From Datnioides undecimradiatus (lineage: Eukaryota; Chordata; Actinopteri; Lobotiformes; Datnioididae), in contig WARS01000013.1 in NCBI GenBank assembly GCA_008933995.1, positions 10,560,023 to 10,624,022 on the forward strand: a stretch of DNA of 64,000 nucleotides, written 5' to 3'. The position numbers and the translations under genes were made by a program. The notes under the pieces are model-generated. The model saw only the letters and a list, made by a program, of their open reading frames with translations, did no database searches and was not told the origin of the DNA. Below are positions 1-21,055 of this stretch, piece by piece (within the stretch, counting starts at the first letter, position 1; each line of letters opens with the position of its first letter).

Positions 1-1
1 G

Positions 2-314
2 GATTGTTCAGAGTTGATTTCAGGGTTTTTGTAAGCAGAGAAGAACGTTAAGGAGAAGCCTACTCCTGCTGAGAGGAAGGCATCAACACATGAGCCAGAG
101 ACAGACACCAAAAAGAAAAGACGTGGCTGAGAAACCACATGGCTTTTCTGTGAAACTCAAACCAGAACGGATCACTGGTGCAGTGGACAGTGGTAGGGAG
201 TTGATGTTCTTGATGAAGACTCAGATGAAGCAGATTTAGTCCCTGCCCGTGAAGCAAACACTTCACTGCTATAAGGAGAAACTGATGAGGCGTTCATGTC
301 CAGAGGATGAAGCG
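2..314 (+). pseudogene. HP1/chromobox (cbx5/cbx3-like) processed pseudogene, truncated by left edge
   Basis: Read in shifting frames, this stretch follows HP1 proteins from the end of the chromodomain ([10 protein letters not shown], bases 2-31), through the basic hinge ([17 protein letters not shown], ending about 121), into the chromoshadow domain ([19 protein letters not shown] up to 215, then [15 protein letters not shown] up to 259) and the tail (RSCPEDE up to 311). It is broken by an in-frame TAA at 32-34, a frameshift near 122-126, another near 213-218 that removes the conserved Trp, and a deletion plus frameshift near 266-270. Chromodomain end, hinge and shadow domain are contiguous with no intron, which favours a retrocopy over a decayed genomic copy. 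HP1 normally binds H3K9 methyl marks through the chromodomain and dimerises through the shadow domain; this copy cannot encode that. Whether the parent is cbx5, cbx3 or cbx1 cannot be settled, and the 5' part lies outside the window. Confidence 0.8.
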
Positions 315-1738
315 CTGTCTCCCTCTGGTCCAACACCGACGCCCTTTTCCTTAGGACTGAATTTCTGGCTCGCCTTCTAGTTTTAGCTATCTCAATTATA
401 TTTGGAGATCTTTGATGTATAACAATGCCAGTGCACAGTTGAGCTTATGAATAGAAATACAGTTGTGGAAAAAAGGAACAGGCTGTCTGACGACACATTA
501 GAGCAGTGGAAATATTCTAAATAAAGCCAGATATTGAACGATTTTGTTAGGAGGTTAAAAGCCATTGTGCTGCTGATACACAAATTTCAATACCAATGGC
601 TACCAAATAAAGAGCTATCAGCCTTAATGACAGTATGCAAAGGCATATTAAAACATTATGCTGCTCCATGCTCAGTGTTAAGTGATGAGTTACGTATCAA
701 TGACCAATATTTAAACACATTAACATACAGTACAGATTCAGATGCACCTACTCCTCATGGTACGCATACAAACTCACCCACACACACAAGCACACACACT
801 TTGCCTGGACCTCGGCCTGTGACTATGACAAGCCCTGCTGTCTGCCTCTGTCCTCTCCCAGGCTTTGGAAGAGGATGGGGAGGAATGCTAAAGAAACCAG
901 GAGAAGCCAAGCATACAGTTCCACAGTGGGGGTGGAGGGAGGTGGAAGCTTGAAGTGCAGGAGGAGGGGGTTGGATGCTGCTCACCACACCACACAGCTC
1001 TCTTTCTCTCTTTCCCTTCCTCTCCTAGCATCCTCTCAGTCTGCAGAGACCCCATGTGTGTCAGCCAAGCAGTGGAGCATCCTTTCTGTCTATTTTACCT
1101 ATTTTTGTTGTTCCTCCTGCTGCCCCGTCTCTCCTCCCCCTATTCTGTTTTCTCTTTTTCTTAGTTTATGTTTTATTTGATGTCTTTTAAGCATGTTTCT
1201 TGTTAAGGGTGGTGCTGAGGAGGACCTACAGAGCAATGAAAGGTCCATAGCTTGTACTGTAAAGCTGAGACAGAAATGGTGATGTCAAGAGGAAAAATAT
1301 GAAAAGAAGAAGGGACAGATGTTACAGATTCCAGGAGACTGAATGTGTATTTCCTCTGTCCTGCTGAAAAATAAAATATACTGAAAGCTTATTATTTAAG
1401 ACTATTATCAAATTGGCTGTTATTGTAAAAATCTTTATAGGGCTATTGTAGGAAAAAAACCCAAAACTGTAAAGAAAGAAAAATGAAATAAAGAAAAAAG
1501 ACAGAGTGGTCCTAGAGAAGCATCTCTCCTCAGTGTGTGTGTTGCTTTGTTTCCTGTTAAACTTCTCCACAGCAGGTGTCAGCTGAAGAAGGAGGCTTGG
1601 AGGTGGAGACATGGAGGAAGAAGGCAATTACTGTTGTGGAGCATTTTGTTTTGTTTGTGGAAGCAGCATTGTGTGGCCTGCTGCTAATGAGGCCCAGCGA
1701 GCTTGTTAATAATGAATTGGGAAAAAGGTGACACACGG

Positions 1739-1742
<4 letters not shown>

Positions 1743-1785
<43 letters not shown>
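1743..1785. repeat. (TG)n microsatellite
   Basis: About 21 uninterrupted TG units. Confidence 0.97.
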
Positions 1786-1788
<3 letters not shown>

Positions 1789-1888
1789 GGGGATGGTTGT
1801 TGAGGTCATCTCACCAGAGAGTGTTGACATTCTCTCTGATAGACATCCAGGCTGAATATGGTATCACAACACTGTTTCATATTGATAT

Positions 1889-1912
1889 ACACACACACAC
1901 ACACACACACAC
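1889..1912. repeat. (AC)n microsatellite
   Basis: About 12 AC units. Confidence 0.95.
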
Positions 1913-3528
1913 TTTTCTCCCCATCTCCTTTTTTTCTGACTCAACATTTTGGCCTTTTTATCCAGCAATGTCAACTGTGTGTGGATTTTTTGCTCCAATC
2001 CTTGCTTTTCCAAAAATGTCCTTTTTATTAAACATTGCATGTAACCTTGAAACTTTAGTCAGACTCCTGAGCTCTGTAGATTAGACACGGGTCTCTAAAA
2101 GTTCATTTCAGTTTGTAAGATGGGTGTGATTTCAACCAGCTCCAGATTTCAAGGTATGAGTTAATGCAGTTAGAGAGAAAACAAGCTCTGCATCTATGCT
2201 CAGTTAATTAAAAGGTTGTTAAGAAGATGGGCAACATAAAGATTGACAGTGTGTCCGTATAGATTTGAATCATAGCTGTAAATGTGACATGTTTGCTTTT
2301 CATGTCATTTCAGTTCTGTTGACTGATGGTCTGTCATCTGTATGTTATTCGTTTGCTTTATGATTTAATGAAATCTGCTTTTGCCTTGCTTGCTTGTATG
2401 ACGCTATGGATGACAGCATAGGTTGGTCAGTCGGTACTCCAGTTTTGTCCAGACTGAAATCTCTCAGCATCTATTGGATGGATAGACTGAGGTATGGTAC
2501 GGACATTCATGATCGCCTAAGGTTGAATCCTACTAATGATCATACTAAGATAGTCAACATGATAAACATTATCTCTGCTTAACATCAGCATATTAGTATT
2601 GTCATTATGTCTATGGAGATGCATGTGTATTTGTATGCACATACATGTATTCACATTTTTTAAAGCCCCATTCAGATAGAACTAACATCACAGGGATATA
2701 TACACTGTGCTCCCCTGTAATCTAACTCACCCCTCCAGACGGCATTTTAACATCACAAAATTACAGGAAATGGTCTGTTTTAGACTCTCAGCAGAAGAAA
2801 AAGCCAAAAGCCTCCTCAGAGTGATGTGGAGGGTGAGGCTTGAGTCAAAGATACTGTGTGAGGTGAATTTAGTTCCAAAATCAAGCTCTCTCTCCTCAAA
2901 AGTTAATACACAGACATGATACACATATTGATTTCACTCAGTGTGACTTACACTTTTCAGGAATATGATTGTCCTTATGTCTCTGACAAATAAACATTCA
3001 TAAATCCTAAATAAAGTCATACGGTGCACCAGAAAAAATCTAATGATAGTTGTCCATCCATGGGTACACTGCCAACAGGATTGTCATAATGTCAACTTGC
3101 TTTCATGGACCAACTTTTACTTTTAAAATCATTACTTAAATGTTTTGGTTTTTTTTACCTGTTTGACCTCTAATTGTGTCCTCTGTTAGCAGCTCGGCAG
3201 TGTTGTTTGTCAACTCTGTCAGTGAGAGGAGCACAGGGATTTGGGATGGATCTGAAACGAGAGCTGACCACCGTGATAACAACACTCATTGTTACACACT
3301 CACCTGTGCTGTATTGAATGTAACGGTCACCTCTTCCTGTTGGTGGGTGGGTAGGAGTGTGCGTGTTTTGGCTGGTTGGGTGTGTCTGTGTTGACTGCTA
3401 GGAGGAAGAGAGAGAGAGAGAAAGAATTATTACTCCCCTTACTTTGGTGTCCAAACGAAGCCCCTTAGATACCTCCAGACTAACACCTCCCTGAGGAGAA
3501 AGGATCAGACAGTCTGCAAGAGGAATGA

Positions 3529-3658
<130 letters not shown>

Positions 3659-6600
3659 CCTGTAGCCATGTTGAAGAGTTTGGTTTGCCTGGACAAAAAG
3701 GACCAAAGAACGCTGACAGCTCTGCTGCCTCTCCTCCATTACGCTTCTTCACCTCTCTTTGCACTCAGCTCCTCTTTGTCGCTCTCCATCTTCATTATGA
3801 ATACAGCCTGATCCTTCCATTTCTTTTAGTCTTTCAGTGTACCGTCCGACTGTTAATAGCCTCTGTCAACACCATCGCAGTCTTTTCTCTGACTGTCTGC
3901 ACCCCCCCACCTTACCTTTAAAAGGTGAATACGTTCAGCATCCTGCTTTTGTCAGTGTAGCTGTCTGTTTTTGACACTTTCTCCCGCTGCTTTATAAACC
4001 CTTTCTCCTCTCTTGTCTCTCTTCCTCTCACCTCTGCAGAGATGGTGACCAAAATATAGTCTTATTTTAAAAAGCACACTTGTATGCCTCCCTCCATTTA
4101 GCTTCTCTCTCGTCTCATGTCTCCTTTCATTTCTCTCCTTTTCTTTTAGTCGTTTGTATCCAGCTGGCAAGAGCAGGGACGTGAGGTGCATTCTCCTCCA
4201 AACTTATTACTTAATGTATTTGTCTCTTCCTATCGTCCTCTTCTTCTGTCTCCATCCTCTGTCCACCAGACTAATGGACTGATTGATATTTTAGAGACAT
4301 TTAGGTCTGGATTTTCTTATGCTACACTGTACATTGATGCCTCTCTATAACTGTGACTGTCCGCTGTCAAATAAGGTGGTCTCTTGTCAAACAACTTACA
4401 TGAGGGCATCTTAATCTCTCTCTGTGTCTCTCTGTATGTTTCTCTGTCTCTCTCATCCTCTGACTAGCCTGTCCCTCCAGGGCAGGGCAGAGGAGAACCC
4501 AGTGGACCACGGCAGACCTTGTCTATTTCCATCCCCTCCTCACCCCATCGCTCTCTGACGACACAGGCGGCCCCCCTGGTACCATGACTGACCCCCTCAG
4601 TCAGCTCTCATCAGCTGCATTGACAGCTGTCAATCATGTGTCTGAGCTGCGTTGTGACAGAGGGAAGCATTGATAGACAGTGGCTATGTTTGTGTGTTTA
4701 CGCGTGTCAATAATATGCTCTGCAGTCTTATCAGAGCTGTTCAAACTAACATTTGCAGTTGATGAAACTAATAAATCCAAGTGCTCATTATTGGTGCTCC
4801 TGGGGACTCGGCCTCTTTTAAAATTCTGTAAAAAAAAAATTGAGATATTCATTATTTTCATTATTTACACATTGTGCAGAATAGAAACGATCTGATGTGA
4901 AAGCTCTACTAAGCTGAATTAGACTTGTTTGATTAACATCCTAATGTCATTAAAGCCAGTTAGGTGAGATTCAGCTCAGCTCAGTTCATTTAAACCTGCC
5001 TTCTGTGTTGTTTTATCGAGTAACACATACATTTCCAGACGCCTGAATGTTTTGTAGCCGGTGGCGAAAGAGCAAAGCAGCGAGGATTTCTCAGCTTGCC
5101 TCTCTTTGTTGTGTGGGAGCAGGCACATATATTGTTTATCTATATTATTCTCCATCGCCACCAAACTAATGATATAGCATTCAGATCAAAGCCCTCTATT
5201 TATGGCAGCCAGGTTGGAACTTGAGCCACATTCTGCAACAGTGTGGAAAAATTAATGACTGAACTGTGTGACCCTGTCATGTAAGGCAGGAAAATAATAT
5301 CCCAACCTTATTACAATATTTTTCTTCTGGAGTATCTCAGCTTTAAAACATGTGTAATTTTGATTTAAATTTACCTTTTAAACCACACTGAACACGAACA
5401 ATATGCCTCTCTGTAAATTACAGCACAGTAAAAGATGTTCTTGCCTTTTTCATGACCTAAATTGTGGTGATGGAAGTAGTTGGATCAATCAAAGTATCAA
5501 TATCATGATGTTAAAATGTCTAACCACATAACAAGTAAAAGTTCCGCCTTCAAAATCTCCCCAATGTAATCAGCATCAAAAGCACATTTTCTCTGCTTGG
5601 GCCTTAACATCCTCTTGTTGATGTATATTTATATTCTGTTTTTGTTGTGCATTTATTTATATTGTATTGTTTTATCTTTATCTAGCACACATAGAGAACT
5701 TGAAAGACAGGTTTTCACTGAAATCATAATAAATTATTGAGTCTTTTATCAGTATCATGAGAAAAATATACTCAACATTTCAAACATTTAAGTTCTCAGA
5801 AATCAGAAACTGCCCTACGGATATATTTATCATAAAATATTTGTAGAATGTTAATGCTGATAAATTAACATACACGTAATTTCAAGACAATGTCAGTTTG
5901 AATATGTTCATATACTGTTAGGGAGTTTAATCTATAAGAATGCTTATTTTGCAAGCTGGTTTTATGGTTTCCACATAAGATCTTTCTCTGAAAAGTAACA
6001 AAGTATGTAAAATTTTTAAATTAATATTGTTGACTAAAGAGTATTTCCCTCAGAATTAAAGAGGTGAAGAATTATTCAGTTGCAAAAACCGAACAGAACT
6101 GTACTTAAGTACAGTATTTGAGGAGATATGCTTAATTACATCAAACCACTAGTAAAAAAAAATTTAAAAAAACAAAAAAAAAACCTTTTACATCAAATCT
6201 GATTTCATCAATAACACACCTGTCTATGCACCACATAGCAGAGGACTGTGAAATAATGTAGTAAAATGTTCAATAAATGAAATCTTATCAGGGTGTAAGG
6301 CTGATCAAAAAAATACTGCTGTTTATATCACGAGCGTGCATAGTTGATGCATGCATTACTGACACACAGCTGTCACCCTCAAGCTATTGTCCACCCGATC
6401 CTCATATCAAACCTGTAGCTCCAGGGCAGCTGTCGAGGTTTAAGAAGCAAACATCTAATAGGAAAGTTCCCAATTTGAGTCCCTGGAAAAATGATGCCAT
6501 CCCCTCTTCTGACAGATACTGTGGAGGTGCACTCAATTTCAAACAGCAAAACCCAGCAGCAGAAACATAGTGCTCATACTGGGAACCACCCGGGTGTGAA

Positions 6601-7055
6601 TAAATCTGAGAGGAATTGTTGACATGTGCAAGTTTAGTTGACGTTGGTATTTGTGAGAATAGTAGAATTATCAACAAAAATAATTCATAAAAACATTTGG
6701 CTGACAAAATTTAGAATTTCAAATAAAATGGCTTATGTGGAGATTCCAACTAAATAAAAAGTAAAAATTGATCGAATTTATTCACAGAAGAAAAAAAAAC
6801 ATTGTTAAAATGTTTCTAATATGGTCACATAATAATGTTGCTCTGTTTTCTCAAAACCAAGCAGTAGTTGTGGGTTCAGTTCAACTGGCTTAACAATTCA
6901 TCATTATATGTAATGAAAATCTTATTATCTGAAGGCAGCACAATTAAGACTGTGATTTATATGACTGCAAATTAACATATCAATAAGCCTTATAGGAAAT
7001 GTCTCATTAATTAGTCATCCCTTAATTGGCCCTGAATGCCATTAGCACACTGTGT

Positions 7056-7058
<3 letters not shown>

Positions 7059-7087
<29 letters not shown>
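7059..7087. repeat. (TG)n microsatellite
   Basis: About 14 TG units, directly following an AT-rich, TAAT-rich segment. Confidence 0.95.
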
Positions 7088-7090
<3 letters not shown>

Positions 7091-7212
7091 AACCATGCGT
7101 TCATTAATAACATTACTGTGCGACCCGGATGCGTGGCCAAGCTAAGATTAGTTTAACTGTTGTTGCCACTTCAGCTGTTGCGTGACAACGTGTGTGCGTT
7201 TGGGTGCTTGTT

Positions 7213-7232
7213 TGTGTGCGTGTATGTGTGTG

Positions 7233-7269
<37 letters not shown>
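7213..7269. repeat. Imperfect (TG)n microsatellite
   Basis: TG tract with scattered CG, TA and CA variants at the 5' end and a pure (TG)n core to 7269. Confidence 0.93.
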
Positions 7270-7273
<4 letters not shown>

Positions 7274-10200
7274 ATGATATGACACCCATGCCCATGCTGA
7301 TGCACAGGCTGGTTCTGCTTTTGATCAATGGTGCCTGGCACTGGGGGAGGTGGGGGTTTGAGGTGAGTTGGGGGGGTGAAGGGGAGGGGGTCTGAACCTC
7401 CCACTGGTGCTGATGAAGACGAATGAGCTAACAAGACATGACGGAATTGCTTCTGCAAAGAGGGGGGCTGAATGCTGTATCGTGATATTGTGTTGAGGGC
7501 GGCTAAAGGAGCAAGTTGATTTATTGTTCCAGCAGCAGATAGCCAGCGTTTTACCTCCCCTCCCTCCCTTCCTACTTATTCAATGAGACCCTTCGGTCTT
7601 TAATTACAGCCCCCAGCCTCTTCCATTCTCTCATCCATGTCCTTATTAGAAGAGTAAAAGAGTCATAACACACATAATACATCCATGCTGGCAGAGGACA
7701 ACAGTATATGTGAGACAGAGCCGGAGGGGGAGGGTGTGCGAGTTCGAAAGGGGGGGTTAGAGCCCAAAATGTCACAGCCATGTTGATTTTGCATTCCATT
7801 ACCACCTTATGGTCAGGAAAACAGGGAAGAAATACATAAATTGGGGAGAGTAATGAAGGCAGTGAACTGAAGGTCAAAGGAAGAACCAGAAAAAAAACAG
7901 GGAATGGATGAAATCGGGGAGAGGAGGAAAATGGGGCGATTAAGATATGTACATAATGGGAAAGAGGGATCAGGGATGACAAATGGAGAAATAGAGCAAT
8001 CCTTAGAGAGAGGAGGAGGGGTAAAGACATGTTAAATGGTGTGGGAGGCCTAAGAGTAAGGTGGAGCCCGGTGGTCCAACCTGGTGAATTCACAAAAGGC
8101 CCTTTGGAAAAAAAAAGAGAAGGAGAGCAGAACAATAAGAAAATGCAGCACTAACACAAGAAATAGTGAAAAGTTTCAGCATTTTCGGCAAGAAAAAAGC
8201 CAGAGCAGCAACACGTGTCGCCTTGTTGGCCAATTACAGATTAGCCTGTTTGTTCTAAAATGCATATGGATAATCTAAGTACATAACACAAGTCCCCTGC
8301 ACCAATAAGTGGACAAATAGCTGTGGAGGTCTACATTAGTGATTCTCTGCAGAGAAAAAGGGGGGGAGAGGTAATGCATGGAGGGGGTGGGGGGGGGGCA
8401 ACTCACCCCACACAATTTATCACTGCTTTGCCATTCTCTCTCTGAAATATCAGCCTATTAAAACATTCATTGAGATGATTAAACTGCAATAAAATCTAAC
8501 AAAATTTGCACTGACACTTTCAGTGCATGATTTATTAGGCATGTGCTTCTCCTGCCCCGACAAACACAGAGCTGAGAAAGGCCATATGCTGCTGCCACCT
8601 GTTGGCCAACCATGAGTTCAGGCCTGTTGTTCAACAGAAGGGCCGACAGTAAAATGATGTAAAATGAGTCTTTCTGCACTTAAACTCTGACATATTACTT
8701 CTAATCCAGTGATAGCAATTCCAATTCAGTATGGACTAATTTTTAAGCTATGTTTTTGAATCACTAATATTTCTTACAATTCATCATTGTAATTCAAATT
8801 CAAATTTCACAGACCGTGTCCAGTGGTTCATGGTTATATTATATTTCAGTATTTGCCAGTATTATTTCGAAAATGAAAGTTATTTGTCTTCGTTACACAG
8901 TTGACAATAGATAGAATAACAGCTATTATTCTACTGATGGATTAATTACTTACTCTATATCTTCTTTTCAAAAACACTTTACTGTTCCAGGAGACATACA
9001 CGGGGAGCTGGAACCCATTTTGCTTTAAAATGGCAATTCATCAAGTATCAAAATGATCATCTATACAATATTTGCTCAATTGATTAATTTATTGAATTTT
9101 TAATGACATTTTTCTGAATTTTTTATTTATTTTATTAACTAAGTATCACCTTAATGTTTTACCACCTACTGAAGTGACCGATTTTTGTGAAAATATAGTT
9201 GGCAAGTAAATTATCTTTATAAATGAACTGCCCTTGCAACAGAAGCTATCATAGGTTAAAAAAGAAAAACACAGAGAAAAGAGTGTGAGGACTGAAAGGC
9301 AGAAGCATAGAAGGCCTTAGATAAATGTTTTTTTAAGTACAATGTAAAACATGCAGCAAGCAAATTTTGCATTATAATCGTGTAATTAATATGAAATGTG
9401 TTACCATACTCTGTGTCATTATCAACTATTGCAACCACATTTGCTTTTACTCAGCGTGATCCAATTACACACTCTATATTACACGTGATTGGAGACGGTG
9501 AAGGTTGAGATTGTAACAGTATCCAGTCTACATTTCACTGCATTATCTGAGGTGGAAGTGTTTTGTGTTGAACTGGTGTTGTATTGATCCATATGGTTTA
9601 TTACGGGCTGTGGGAGTGTTAATACTGTCTGGGAAGACAGGAGGGGGGATTACCTGGAAATGGTCCTATTGATCGGGGTTTGCCTCAGGAGAGGGCTACA
9701 CGTCGCTCAACCCACTGGGGGCGCACGGTGTTGGAAAGATGCTGCACAAAGAACCAACAAACTAACACCTCCTGAGACTCCTGACAAGCCGCCTCCTTTG
9801 TCAACAGTGATGTGTCTGACTCAGAGGTCATTTTGCTGGTGGGAAAGTGTGGTGTTAAAGGAGGGGCTGTGGAGTCATGACCTTCACAGATGACACACAT
9901 GAGCTGATGAATCATATCAAATCATTTCAGTTTAAAGCCCTTTTAACTATCTGGTTGTATGTGCTTGTTTGGCTGTATGTGTGTGTGCTCCTGTAGTTCT
10001 ATCCCTATGAGGACCAGTGTGAATTATAGACAGTGTGAGTGAGGATACTTTGGCTTGTTTTCACTTTTTTAAAGAGCTATTGGAGGTTTGTAAGTAGTAG
10101 TAGGTTTTGTTTTTTGGTTGAGTTTATGTTAAGGATATGTATTGGGCGTATTGTTCTAATAGTTAACGTCAGGGCCCAGTGCATGCTTCATATCAAAGTC

Positions 10201-10827
10201 ATCATAAATAGATATATTGTTAGTGTGTGTACATGCATATGCATTGTCCAGCTGCCTGTGTTTTGCTACTGTAATCTAAAACCTGCGCTGGCATGAGAGT
10301 CATTCCAGTGTCACAGTCACATTGCTGCATTGCTCGCCGTCTGCTGAGTGGCTGCGATGTCGAACAGCAGTGATTAAAATAAAAACACAGACCAAATATT
10401 AGCTTACACCACAGCTGCTGTTATGCAATGTGCACATGAAGACATACAGTAAAGGAGTTTACTAATCTTACATTTTAGTAAATTAATATAAGTTGATTAG
10501 ACTTTGCTGTCTCCATAAAGACCTGTAAAATAGGGCATCAAAGGTCGATAAACTCTCTTAGGAAGTCTTAATATGACACGCTGTGGTGTATCGAAGAATA
10601 ATACACTGACCACTCACTGTAGATTTAGCCTGATCTATACCTGCAAAGTATATGTTTCCATATTTGCACTAAAGGCAAAATCAAAGTGACACTTGTAACA
10701 TTTAACACATAGACGTACACAGCACCATTTGGCACGTAGCTAATAATATTACGTTTTTTAAGAACAGATAGGCATTGATTAAAGTATATAGATTTCTTTA
10801 GTGTTGTTTGTTATGTGGTTGTAATAC

Positions 10828-10880
10828 AAAGATAAGATAACACTTTATTGATCCCAGATGTAAAATACACTCGGTACAGC
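10828..10880 (-). repeat. Teleost LINE 3' tail (antisense copy)
   Basis: GATAAGATAACACTTTATTG followed by ATCCC is the reverse complement of the GGGATCAATAAAGT...TTATCTTATC tail found at the 3' end of common fish non-LTR retrotransposons. Similar tails in sense orientation occur at about 25824 and 45383. The family name cannot be fixed by eye. Confidence 0.6.
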
Positions 10881-11325
10881 AGCACAGTGACTTACAAATT
10901 AGAAAAATAGGCAATAGGAAAAAAAATTGTTTGAATTAAATAACTAAATTAGAAAGAATATTTATGCCATGATGTGTAAACTTTAGATATAGTATACATC
11001 ACATATAGTTATATAGAAAACTATGGAAATTTATACACTGCTGCATATATAAAGTAAACACTCTCACACTCTGTTCTGTAATAATATATAACTGTGAGCA
11101 TGAGTCTTAATTAAGACAAAATCTTCAGTATTTGAAGATACTTCTGTCATATTGTCAAAACACTCCTCATTATACTGTGATTGTTACAGACACTGGTTGG
11201 TTGTAACTGATTACCCGCCATGCTTTAGCGATGAAGGCCATTAGTCCACAATGAAGCAGTGATATCAAAGCTATTAATACAGATCAGATGCAGAATGGCG
11301 TCCCACTGAGAGGGGTACTGTGAGG

Positions 11326-12707
11326 ATGTGGTACCCAGGCGTCCTCTCAGCCCAGTGGCTCCTCTCTGTCATACTGCTGGTCTGTCTGCTGTTCTTTCTC
11401 AGAAAAAAAGGTCAAGGTAAGTATGGCAATGTGGATTTTTGTGTCTTTGTGTGTTTTTGAGTTTAATCTGTCATTTCAGTCTGCGCACTTTTTATGTTTC
11501 AGTGTTACAGTAACCATTACAGAGACCATGTCCGCAGATTACATTAGATTACAGATACATGTGTGCATTGCATGTGGACTACATAGGCTTTATTGATTCA
11601 GCTGATCATAAAAATACAAGCATGGTGTGTTTTGACATATTCCACTTTAGGGATGACTCTGCACTTTCACAGTAATGGTGGTTAAAAAAAAAAAAAAAAG
11701 GGGTGGGGTTCCTGTGTGCTTTATAGATAGCAGCACTGTGCATGCAGACATCTTGTGTCTATTTAAAGACAGCCCAGTAAGCTGTCTGCAACAGACCAGC
11801 CTCCCACTCACTGTTTCAGTGACTCTTTTGTTTTTCATCTTTAAAAAGACTGTACCATCAATAATTGACTTCTCTTTCACTGTGCATTTATTTAAATCTT
11901 GTTTATATTGACCTTTAGGTGCTTTATGATTCAAATGCCTTTTGTTGTGTTTCTCATATAATATAAAGTGACATGCTTGGTTAACATTATGTGAGGTAAA
12001 AAGACTATATATACTTATATCTATAAGTTATATCTAATTAGTCATCTGATTCATAGTTCCAGACATGAATGGTTGTCTATCAATATGAGTCTACGTGTGA
12101 ATGAGGAGTCAATTAAAAAGGGGACGTTACTGACAGCTGTGTCACGGGGGCTCTGAGGACTGAATATTTTTCCCATATAGAACTTACAGGCACTGAGAAA
12201 TAGAAAAAAAGTTGTAAGCGGGAGCAATGCATTTGTAATGTCCAGGGGAGAAAAAAGACATCCGTCTTTATCAAACGGGACACTTATGAAATGTTGTCTT
12301 TTTTTTAAAGCATGAATTTGTGTAACACATATTTACTTCAGTCATCAGCCTATCAGCTGCAGCTCATAGCAAAAGGTATGATAGGACCAGTGGGAGTATC
12401 CTGACATGTACAGATAGAGGTTGTTACATGCAACACTAATTCTTTTAAAAACAAAACAGAGAGGAGAGAAAATGCTGAGGAATAATGCTAAAGTGTGTTG
12501 TCTTTTGTAGAAAAGGTCTTACATGTGAGTGAGATTCTGCTTTCTACTCTGCAGTGAGTTATGAAGTTGAGATGAGTTTTTCCAGCTGAGGCTGGATCAC
12601 ATTGTGGTTAATGTGTTATGTTTCTCCTTCTTTAGGTGGTGATGAACTCTCAACATCTGAAGGTGAAATCAAGACATTCTCCAACTCTGATCTGATGGAG
12701 GATGCTG
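11326..12707 (+). CDS. Two-exon single-pass membrane segment; possible alternative 5' exons of pfkm
   Basis: Exon A (11326-11416) begins MWYPGVLSAQ, continues with a strongly hydrophobic stretch (WLLSVILLVCLLFFL, about residues 11-25) and ends in RKKGQ at a near-perfect donor (CAAG|GTAAGT). Exon B (12636-12707) follows a pyrimidine-rich acceptor, keeps the frame and adds an acidic tail (DELSTSEGEIKTFSNSDLME), ending at GCTG|GTAACG. Exon B leaves phase 1, the phase that joins the acceptor at 13730/13731 in frame with the pfkm ATG, giving about 61 extra residues. If exon B is instead terminal, the frame runs to a TAA at 12785-12787. A short uORF starts upstream of the ATG. I do not recognise the sequence as a known family. 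The hydrophobic segment followed by RKK predicts a cytosolic C-terminus. Both the membership in pfkm and the coding status are inferences. Confidence 0.45.
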
Positions 12708-12785
12708 GTAACGTAGTCTTCAATCAAAGGACTATCAGCTATCAGTTTAACCTAAAACTCAACTTCAGAGAGTCAGTTATAATAT

Positions 12786-13730
12786 AACAATGGTACCAAA
12801 AAGCTCATGTAAATTTGCTTCTGTATAGTCCTGATTTGTTCCGGCAGCTGCTGTGATAGCGGAGCACCATCATCAAAAAGCATAATTTAATGGTAAAAAT
12901 AAAACTAATGAAGGTGTAAGACAGAAAACAATTTGCACTTTACAGACAGATCTAATTTGTGCAGTCAGTTTGTTTTCAATATATAGAATGACTTTACATG
13001 GCACGTACTTGTTTTTCCTAGCGATTTTAAAAATAAATATATAGCACCATTTAAAATGCCTCTCAAATGTTTAATGAAATTGACGACTTTTACAAACAGT
13101 GTAAAAGTCACTGGAATAACCTGCTGCACTGTGCAAATGAAAGTCATCTAGTAAGGTTATGTTGCAAGAAGGTACAGTCCCAAAATGTAGTGTTTATATG
13201 CTGCATAGAGAAGGACTAAAAACAGCAATATTAATGACCCTCAATGGTCAATGTTTTGACTTTAATCCAATCCCCAATTTGTGGCAGAACTTGAAAAATT
13301 GCAATGGGAGAAATCGTCCAGATGTTCAAACTTGACACAATCTAATATTAAGTGTAATAGAGCTTAACTTAATGTAGGTAACTTTTTTCATATTTGTATT
13401 TGTAAGATTTCACCTTAATAAGTTTGTAAAAGCCAAATTAAATCCACTGTGATTTAATGTTGCAAAACAATAAAATATGAAAAATTACAAACGGGGTGAG
13501 AGATGACGGGGGTTGTATACTTTTAATAGGCACTGTGTACGTGTGTCAGTGTGCATCTAAATGTGTGCCTCAATGTCTGCCAAGGGGATAGTTAAGCTGT
13601 GCACTTTTGTAACTGCTACAACTTTCCATAACAGGCAGGCTGAGCTAGAGGTGAGAGGCTCCTTGTGCAGCAGACACTACAGCAGGCTGATTGCAGGGAA
13701 ACTTTTACATTTAAGGCCTCTTTCCCTCAG
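12786..13730. other. Region upstream of the pfkm start exon
   Basis: AT-rich, with no recognisable exon. The sequence CTCTTTCCCTCAG at 13718-13730 is a good 3' splice site, so the exon carrying the pfkm start codon probably begins at 13731 and is spliced to one or more upstream exons whose position is not certain. Confidence 0.5.
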
Positions 13731-13750
13731 CCAGCTTCAGATCCAGGACC

Positions 13751-20959
<7,209 letters not shown>

Positions 20960-21049
20960 CCTCTCTATGTGCTTGTTCTTTTCATCAGGATCTCACATGT
21001 CTTCTGTTTAAAGCACTTTGTAAACTCTGTCTCTGAAAAGTGCAATATA

Positions 21050-21055
21050 AATAAA
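21050..21055 (+). terminator. pfkm polyadenylation signal
   Basis: AATAAA 91 bp after the pfkm stop codon, in a short 3' UTR. Confidence 0.75.

Noticed and set aside
534..1180. Open frames of 139 and 101 codons on the plus strand
   Set aside because: Low-complexity His/Thr/Pro and Ser/Leu stretches with no family resemblance and no exon structure.
7572..8135. 187-codon open frame on the minus strand, the longest in the gene-free arm
   Set aside because: Ser/Leu/Pro/Phe-rich translation of the complement of a purine-rich tract, no recognisable domain, no splice or start context; composition explains the lack of stops.
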